Of a stretch of DNA of 64,000 nucleotides, positions 59,368 to 64,000 are shown piece by piece. Every line of letters starts with the position of its first letter. Within the stretch, counting starts at the first letter, position 1. The stretch is taken from contig NZ_GG703817.1 in the NCBI RefSeq assembly GCF_000156395.1, positions 257,409 through 321,408 on the forward strand, written 5' to 3'. The notes under the pieces were generated by a model, which did not search any database, was not told where the DNA came from, and was given only the letters and a program-made list of their open reading frames with translations. This stretch comes from Providencia rustigianii DSM 4541 (GTDB taxonomy: Bacteria; Pseudomonadota; Gammaproteobacteria; Enterobacterales; Enterobacteriaceae). The position numbers and the translations under genes are program-made.

Positions 59368-59988
59368 ATGAGCCAGTTTTTTTATATCCATCCGGACAAT
59401 CCACAGGCGAGGTTGATCAGCCAAAGTGTTGATATCTTGAATAAAGGTGGAGTTGTCGTTTATCCAACAGATTCAGGTTACGCCATTGGTTGTCGTTTAG
59501 AAGACAAAGATGCCCTTCAACGTATTTGCCGTATCCGTCAATTGGATGCGAACCATAACTTTACATTAATGTGTCGTGACCTCTCGGAAATATCAAACTA
59601 TGCCCATGTTGACAACACGGTATTTAGATTGATTAAAAATAATACGCCGGGTAACTATACGTTTATCCTGAAAGGCACAAAAGAAGTCCCTCGCCGTTTG
59701 ATGAACGAAAAGAAAAAAACCATTGGTTTACGCGTACCATCCAACCCAATTGCCCGTGATTTATTAGAAGCGGTTGGTGAACCATTAATGTCGACGAGCT
59801 TAATTTTGCCGGGGGATGATTTTACGCAATCTGATCCTGAAGAAATTCGTGACTTACTCGATAAACAAGTGGATTTAGTGATCCACGGTGGTTATATCGG
59901 GCAAAAACCAACAACAGTCATTGATTTTACTGATGATGTTCCAGTTGTTGTCCGTGTCGGAACTGGGGACCCAACCCCGTTTGAATAA
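59368..59988 (+). CDS. yciO: YciO family (Sua5/YrdC-like) protein
   Basis: A 206-residue protein (E. coli YciO 206). The YrdC-like fold is marked by VVYPTDSGYAIGCRL, RQLDANHNFTLMCRDLSEIS and RVPSNPIARDLLEAVGEP. Relatives TsaC/Sua5 make threonylcarbamoyl-AMP for tRNA t6A; YciO itself is not the main enzyme in E. coli and its role is uncertain. It lies between rnm and rluB, as in E. coli. Confidence 0.94.
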   Translation: MSQFFYIHPDNPQARLISQSVDILNKGGVVVYPTDSGYAIGCRLEDKDALQRICRIRQLDANHNFTLMCRDLSEISNYAHVDNTVFRLIKNNTPGNYTFILKGTKEVPRRLMNEKKKTIGLRVPSNPIARDLLEAVGEPLMSTSLILPGDDFTQSDPEEIRDLLDKQVDLVIHGGYIGQKPTTVIDFTDDVPVVVRVGTGDPTPFE

Positions 59989-60124
59989 GCCCAGTTAAGC
60001 CGAAGATTAGTAATAGGGGATTAAGATAAACCTGTGTATAATGCGCAGGTTTTCAAATTCATCACTTTTTGCTGATTGAGCGAGAAGTTATTTGACGCCT
60101 GTGAAGGCGACAACTGAGGATCTT

Positions 60125-61042
60125 ATGAGTTCTAAACCGCAACAAACTGAAAAATTACAAAAAATTCTTGCCCGCTCTGGGCATGGTTCCCGCCGAGAAA
60201 TTGAGGGCTTCCTGAAAGAAGGCCGCATTAGTGTCGATGGTAAAATGGCCACATTAGGTGACCGAGTTGAAGTTACAACATCAACTAAAATTCGTCTTGA
60301 TGGTCGCCTATTAACAATCAGAGAGCCAGAAAAAGACATTTGTCGTGTAATGGCATATTACAAACCTGAAGGGGAATTGTGTACACGCCATGACCCTGAA
60401 GGTCGTCCAACGGTATTTACGCGTTTACCAAAATTAACTGGAGCACGTTGGATTGCTGTGGGTCGTTTGGATGTGAATACAAGTGGATTACTGTTATTCA
60501 CGACGGATGGTGAATTAGCTAACCGTTTAATGCATCCAAGCCGTGAAGTTGAGCGTGAATATGCAGTACGCGTATTCGGTGAAATCACGGATGCAAAAAT
60601 TCGCCAGTTAACCATGGGCGTCCAGTTAGAAGATGGTCCAGCCTCATTTAAAACGGTTTCATTCCGTGGTGGTGAGGGAATGAACCAATGGTATAACGTG
60701 ACATTAACTGAGGGACGTAACCGTGAAGTTCGTCGCCTATGGGAAGCGGTTGGTGTGCAAGTTAGCCGATTAATTCGTGTTCGCTATGGTGATATTGACC
60801 TACCAAAAGGCTTGCCGCGGGGTGGTTGGACAGAGTTAGGATTAGAGCAAACTAACTATTTAAGAGAGTTAGTTGGTTTGTCTGTTGAAACTGAAAGTAA
60901 AGTTGCCGTTGAGCGAGATCAACGTCGACTCAAAGCTAATCAGATTCGCCGTGCAGTAAAAAGACATACTCAAGTCGCATCGCGTCCAGCATCAAAACGA
61001 CAAGCTTCTCGACCTACGGCCAAAAAACGTACTCGAGCTTAA
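60125..61042 (+). CDS. rluB: 23S rRNA pseudouridine(2605) synthase
   Basis: The start at 60125 is chosen because GAGGATCTTATG gives a good ribosome binding site; the frame is open to a TTG at 60092. The 305-residue product (E. coli 291) has an N-terminal S4 RNA-binding domain ([22 protein letters not shown]) and a pseudouridine synthase domain with the catalytic Asp in [18 protein letters not shown] Lys/Arg-rich tail (about 270-305) follows, typical of RluB. It modifies U2605 in 23S rRNA. An intrinsic terminator follows. Confidence 0.95.
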   Translation: MSSKPQQTEKLQKILARSGHGSRREIEGFLKEGRISVDGKMATLGDRVEVTTSTKIRLDGRLLTIREPEKDICRVMAYYKPEGELCTRHDPEGRPTVFTRLPKLTGARWIAVGRLDVNTSGLLLFTTDGELANRLMHPSREVEREYAVRVFGEITDAKIRQLTMGVQLEDGPASFKTVSFRGGEGMNQWYNVTLTEGRNREVRRLWEAVGVQVSRLIRVRYGDIDLPKGLPRGGWTELGLEQTNYLRELVGLSVETESKVAVERDQRRLKANQIRRAVKRHTQVASRPASKRQASRPTAKKRTRA

Positions 61043-61069
61043 TTAAATCGTTTTTGAAATATTATGAAG

Positions 61070-61097
61070 GCTATGGTGATTACCATAGCTTTTTTTA
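61070..61097 (+). terminator. rluB terminator
   Basis: GCTATGGT (61070-61077) and ACCATAGC (61082-61089) form a perfect 8-bp stem with a 4-base loop followed by TTTTTTT. Confidence 0.9.
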
Positions 61098-61406
61098 TGC
61101 CTTAATTTAACCTGATTAGGTTGAATAATGATCTTATTTGGCTTATGTATTCATTTGTTTTATTTAAAAACAATAAAAGAAAATAAATTACTAATACTAA
61201 TTATCTGTTTCAATGAAATAAATTGAATGACTTTTTTATATATCTAATGCTGCGGAATTATACATTGTAGTTATTAGCGTTTGAATTAAATAGGGGATTG
61301 TTAATTTTAATCGGGTTTTGTCACAAAGTTGCATTTTTATTTTGTTAAAACTACGTATTTAATATATTTTTAACAAAGCTCAATTATCAAAAGGTTCTAA
61401 GACTTC
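61098..61406. other. AT-rich gap upstream of the unknown lipoprotein gene
   Basis: About 310 bases, strongly AT-rich, between the rluB terminator and the 61407 gene. Presumably it carries that gene's promoter; I cannot place -10/-35 boxes convincingly because the whole stretch is A/T tract-rich. Confidence 0.4.
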
Positions 61407-62309
61407 ATGCAATGTTTAAAATCAGCAAAATGGCTGGCATTATTCAGTCTTGGTACAACCAGTTGCGATGTACACCAACCCTCAGTATCTGAAAATGGGC
61501 GATTTTTTTACGCTAATGAATCCTCTGATAATTATAGTTTCTTACTTGATGATAAACCCGCGGTTATTCCTAAATATACAGTAGGCAGTGTGATGCTAAA
61601 GCCGGGATTACATTCAATGGCCATAAACGGAGGTAAAGTTATTCATTTTATGGTTTACCCTGGAAATAAAGGGGGAATATTAAATCCTCAAAGAAATTTT
61701 TATTACACTTATAATTTTATTTATGGAAATAATGGAATTTCATCTATCTATCATTTAACAGTTCAAGAATTAGTGGTTGGGGATTATTTATTAAAAGGCA
61801 GATTACATAGCAGCAATAGCTATGTTATCGATAATAATGTTTTTAATTGTGATTATCCCATAGGGACAAAAATTCCGGAAAATTTAGATTCATCAACTAC
61901 TGTGAGTAAAGTTAAAACAAAATGTTTCTCTCGAGAAGAATTAATAAAAAATCTTACAGAAGGTGAGATATTTATATCCCAGATGCTAGCGAGAAAAGGT
62001 GTTTTTTCACGAGATGAATCCGTTACATTATCATTCGAATATCCGTTAAATCGTCCAGATTTTCGAGATGAGAATATTCAGCATTATGCGGATAATATGA
62101 TGGAAATTGTTAAGGTGTATCGTGAGTCTACAAACCCAAGCCAAAAGCAGGATTTTTATAATCAATATCATACGATAGTCTTAAAAATGGTAGAGATTTA
62201 TGATAAGTGGGGAAGTGACGGTGTCTGTGTTGAAGAAAAACAAAAATATGAGGATTTTATGGTACAAACACGTGCAATTTTTAGTGCAGGCACATTAATT
62301 CAACAATAA
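61407..62309 (+). CDS. Unrecognised probable lipoprotein
   Basis: A 300-residue protein I do not recognise. Residues 1-20 look like a lipoprotein signal: one or two basic residues, a hydrophobic stretch (WLALFSLG) and Cys20 in TTSC, a loose lipobox (Thr rather than Leu/Val at -3). Asp at +2 would favour retention in the inner membrane. The first half has a run of aromatic residues (RNFYYTYNFIYGNNG) suggesting a beta-rich domain; the second half, from about residue 175, is helical and charged, with cysteines 148, 173 and 274. It is AT-rich and inserted between rluB and btuR, which are adjacent in E. coli, so it may have been acquired. The ribosome binding site is weak (AAGG 13 bases upstream). 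Confidence 0.75.
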   Translation: MQCLKSAKWLALFSLGTTSCDVHQPSVSENGRFFYANESSDNYSFLLDDKPAVIPKYTVGSVMLKPGLHSMAINGGKVIHFMVYPGNKGGILNPQRNFYYTYNFIYGNNGISSIYHLTVQELVVGDYLLKGRLHSSNSYVIDNNVFNCDYPIGTKIPENLDSSTTVSKVKTKCFSREELIKNLTEGEIFISQMLARKGVFSRDESVTLSFEYPLNRPDFRDENIQHYADNMMEIVKVYRESTNPSQKQDFYNQYHTIVLKMVEIYDKWGSDGVCVEEKQKYEDFMVQTRAIFSAGTLIQQ

Positions 62310-62350
62310 TGATAGCGATTATTGTGTTATATGCCTGAACTGAGGATAAG

Positions 62351-62941
62351 TTACCAATCAATACCTTTTTGAGCTTTAATTCCTGCATCAAAAGCGTGTT
62401 TTACTGGGCGCATTTCTGTCACTGTATCTGCAAAATCTAGCAATTCCCGATGGCAAGCTCGGCCTGTAATAATCACTGACTGATTTTCTGGTCGAAGCGT
62501 TAATGCATTAATAACGTCAGAAATAGGAAGATAATGATAACTCACCATATACGTGAGTTCATCGAGGGCCACTAAGTCATATTGTGGGTCTTGCAGCAGC
62601 TGTAATGCATTGTGCCATGTTTCTAAACAGGCTTGTGTATCTGTTTGCTTATTTTGAGTTTCCCATGTAAACCCTGTCGCCATTACATGAAATGGTACGC
62701 CTAAAGGTTCAAGAATATTGCGCTCACCGTTATCCCAATTCCCTTTAATGAATTGGACAACGGCGGCTTTTTTTCCATGACCGATTGCACGACATACCGT
62801 ACCAAATGCTGCCGTTGTTTTACCTTTACCATTTCCCGTATAGACAATGACAATGCCGCGTTCCAGTTGCGCAGCTTCAATACGTTCGTCAACTTTTTGC
62901 TTCAAACGCTGTTGACGTTCGCCATGTCGGTCTTGGCTCAT
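62351..62941 (-). CDS. btuR: Cob(I)yrinic acid a,c-diamide adenosyltransferase
   Basis: A 196-residue P-loop protein (E. coli BtuR 196), also called CobO/CobA. The nucleotide-binding loop GNGKGKTT (37-44) and VVQFIKGNWDNGE and ALDELTYMV segments are family-typical. It transfers adenosyl from ATP to Co(I) corrinoids, making adenosylcobalamin. It begins 3 bases after yciK ends, on the same strand, an arrangement shared with E. coli. Confidence 0.96.
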   Translation of the reverse strand: MSQDRHGERQQRLKQKVDERIEAAQLERGIVIVYTGNGKGKTTAAFGTVCRAIGHGKKAAVVQFIKGNWDNGERNILEPLGVPFHVMATGFTWETQNKQTDTQACLETWHNALQLLQDPQYDLVALDELTYMVSYHYLPISDVINALTLRPENQSVIITGRACHRELLDFADTVTEMRPVKHAFDAGIKAQKGIDW

Positions 62942-62944
62942 TGT

Positions 62945-63709
62945 TTACTCCGCTTTAATTGGCTTCAGGCTAGGTTGTGCATCTACGCTTGCGCCTGTTT
63001 GACCTAAACTATCATCACCCATTAAATAAAGGTAGGTTGGCATAATATCGGCTGGTGTTTTTAATGTTGTTGGATCTTCATTAGGGGCAGCACCAGCGCG
63101 CATTGCTGTACGGGTCCGTCCTGGATTAATGCAATTAACACGTAAGGTTGAATCTTTATACTCATCCGCTAATACTTGCATTAAACCTTCTGTGGCAAAC
63201 TTAGATACGGCATAAGCGCCCCAATTAGCTCGCCCTTGTTTTCCTACACTCGAACTGGTGAAAATTAATGAAGCCTGTGGTGCTTTGAGTAATAAAGGAA
63301 GCAATGCTTGCGTTAACATAAAGCCTGCATTGACGTTGATCTGCATGACATCATGCCAAATGTGGGGAGGTTGTTCTGTTATTGGTGCAATGACACCAAG
63401 TGCTCCAGCACTGTGTAATACACCATCAAGATGAGAATGTTGTTTTGCGATATTGCTGGCGATAGTTTGACAATCTTCGCTGGTCGCATTAAGTAAGTCA
63501 ATCAGGTGAGTTTCAGCCGTTTTTCCTGTTAAATCAAAAATATGTTTTTTCACAGCATCTAATTTTTGTGGGTTTCTGCCCAATAAGATTACTGAGGCGC
63601 CAAAGCGTGCATAAGTTAATGCCGCTTCTTGACCTATACCATCAGTCGCGCCGGTAATTAAGATAGTTTTACCATTTAAAAGATCTTGTCTAGGCTGATA
63701 ATGAGGCAT
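62945..63709 (-). CDS. yciK: Short-chain dehydrogenase/reductase YciK
   Basis: A 254-residue SDR (E. coli YciK 252). The cofactor motif is ITGATDGIGQEAAL, NNAG-equivalent LHSAGALGV, and the catalytic YxxxK is YAVSK with the upstream Ser in FTSSSVGKQG. The N-terminus MPHYQPRQDLLNGKTILITG fits the family. Its substrate is unknown. It is followed directly by btuR and is divergent from sohB, as in E. coli. Confidence 0.93.
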   Translation of the reverse strand: MPHYQPRQDLLNGKTILITGATDGIGQEAALTYARFGASVILLGRNPQKLDAVKKHIFDLTGKTAETHLIDLLNATSEDCQTIASNIAKQHSHLDGVLHSAGALGVIAPITEQPPHIWHDVMQINVNAGFMLTQALLPLLLKAPQASLIFTSSSVGKQGRANWGAYAVSKFATEGLMQVLADEYKDSTLRVNCINPGRTRTAMRAGAAPNEDPTTLKTPADIMPTYLYLMGDDSLGQTGASVDAQPSLKPIKAE

Positions 63710-63888
63710 ATTTTTTCCTATCGTATTTATTCGCGGTGATAGTTATCATCGCTGGGATTACATAGATAGCCCAATTTAACACATTTATTTAACTTCGGTG
63801 GTCGCTCGTCATTGTTTTTTTACTGGTTGTTTGTGACTAATCATGCGATTATTTTTTAGTTAGCGTTAAATATTAGAAGGATCAACTT

Positions 63889-64000
63889 GTGGAGTATTTC
63901 TCTTTGTACGGACTGTTTTTAGCAAAAGTAGTCACTATCGTGGTTGCGATTGTCGTGCTAGCGGTGTTTGTTTTTGGTGTGGGCATGAGACGCCAAGGGA
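63889..64000 (+). CDS. sohB: SohB inner-membrane S49 peptidase, 5' end only
   Basis: The frame starting at GTG 63889 runs to the window edge. The visible 37 residues start MEYFSLYGLFLAKVVTIVVA (with GTG read as Met), resembling the E. coli SohB N-terminus (MELLSEYGLFLAKIVTVVLA), which is a membrane anchor. AGAAGGA lies 7 bases upstream. SohB is a probable periplasmic protease related to SppA. Its divergence from yciK matches E. coli. Most of the gene is outside the window. Confidence 0.88.
   Translation, partial: MEYFSLYGLFLAKVVTIVVAIVVLAVFVFGVGMRRQG

Overview
The window looks like chromosome of a Providencia-like member of the Morganellaceae (Enterobacterales). Almost every gene has a clear E. 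coli counterpart and the backbone follows E. coli gene blocks (gapA to xthA region; purU-ychJ-rssB-galU-hns-tdk-adhE-ychE-opp-yciU-cls-yciY-tonB-yciA-yciB-yciC-ompW-trp-rnm-yciO-rluB-btuR-yciK-sohB). The DNA is AT-rich, and trpG and trpD are separate genes rather than fused as in E. coli. The genus is an inference; no rRNA or other definitive marker lies in the window.

Layout. (1) 1-434 is the right end of a P2-like prophage: the tail of gpD (late control) and the complete zinc-finger late activator ogr, then a terminator. An unrecognised exported protein (443-1027, minus) and yecF follow; the phage/host boundary lies somewhere in 435-1350. (2) 1814-7064: sotB, an emrE-type SMR pump, a small DUF333 lipoprotein, dsbB, nhaB and fadR. 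(3) 7526-9930: the dadA-dadX alanine catabolic operon behind a perfect Lrp consensus. (4) 10100-22753: mipA, yeaD, gapA, msrB, yeaC, pncA, ansA, sppA, the ydjA-selD-topB operon and xthA. (5) 22754-24072: an AT-rich pocket with a divergent LysR-type regulator whose stop codon abuts the 3' end of tRNA-Tyr. (6) 24074-34928: tRNA-Tyr with a tyrT-like promoter, purU, ychJ, rssB, galU, hns, tdk, an orphan PapD-like chaperone, adhE and ychE. (7) 35465-42728: the oligopeptide permease operon with two tandem oppA genes followed by oppBCDF. (8) 42800-51031: yciU, clsA, yciY (57 codons), tonB, yciA, yciB, a SulP anion transporter, yciC and ompW. (9) 51384-58243: the trpEGDC(F)BA operon with TrpR operator, leader peptide and attenuator. 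(10) 58301-64000: rnm, yciO, rluB, an unrecognised probable lipoprotein (61407-62309), btuR, yciK and the first codons of sohB.

How the genes work together. The main functional units are tryptophan synthesis (trp), peptide import (opp), D-alanine/alanine catabolism (dad), the glycolytic/fermentative enzymes gapA and adhE, and TonB for outer-membrane active transport. Regulatory sites legible in the sequence include the Lrp box at dadA, the Fur-like box at tonB, an FNR box at ompW, a CRP/FNR-like palindrome between adhE and ychE, the trp operator/attenuator, and a CA-rich leader ahead of the second oppA that resembles a GcvB small-RNA target.

I found no CRISPR array, transposase, restriction system, toxin-antitoxin pair or obviously new defence system. 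The least explained genes are the two exported proteins of unknown family (443-1027 and 61407-62309), the LysR gene against tRNA-Tyr, and the orphan chaperone next to tdk.
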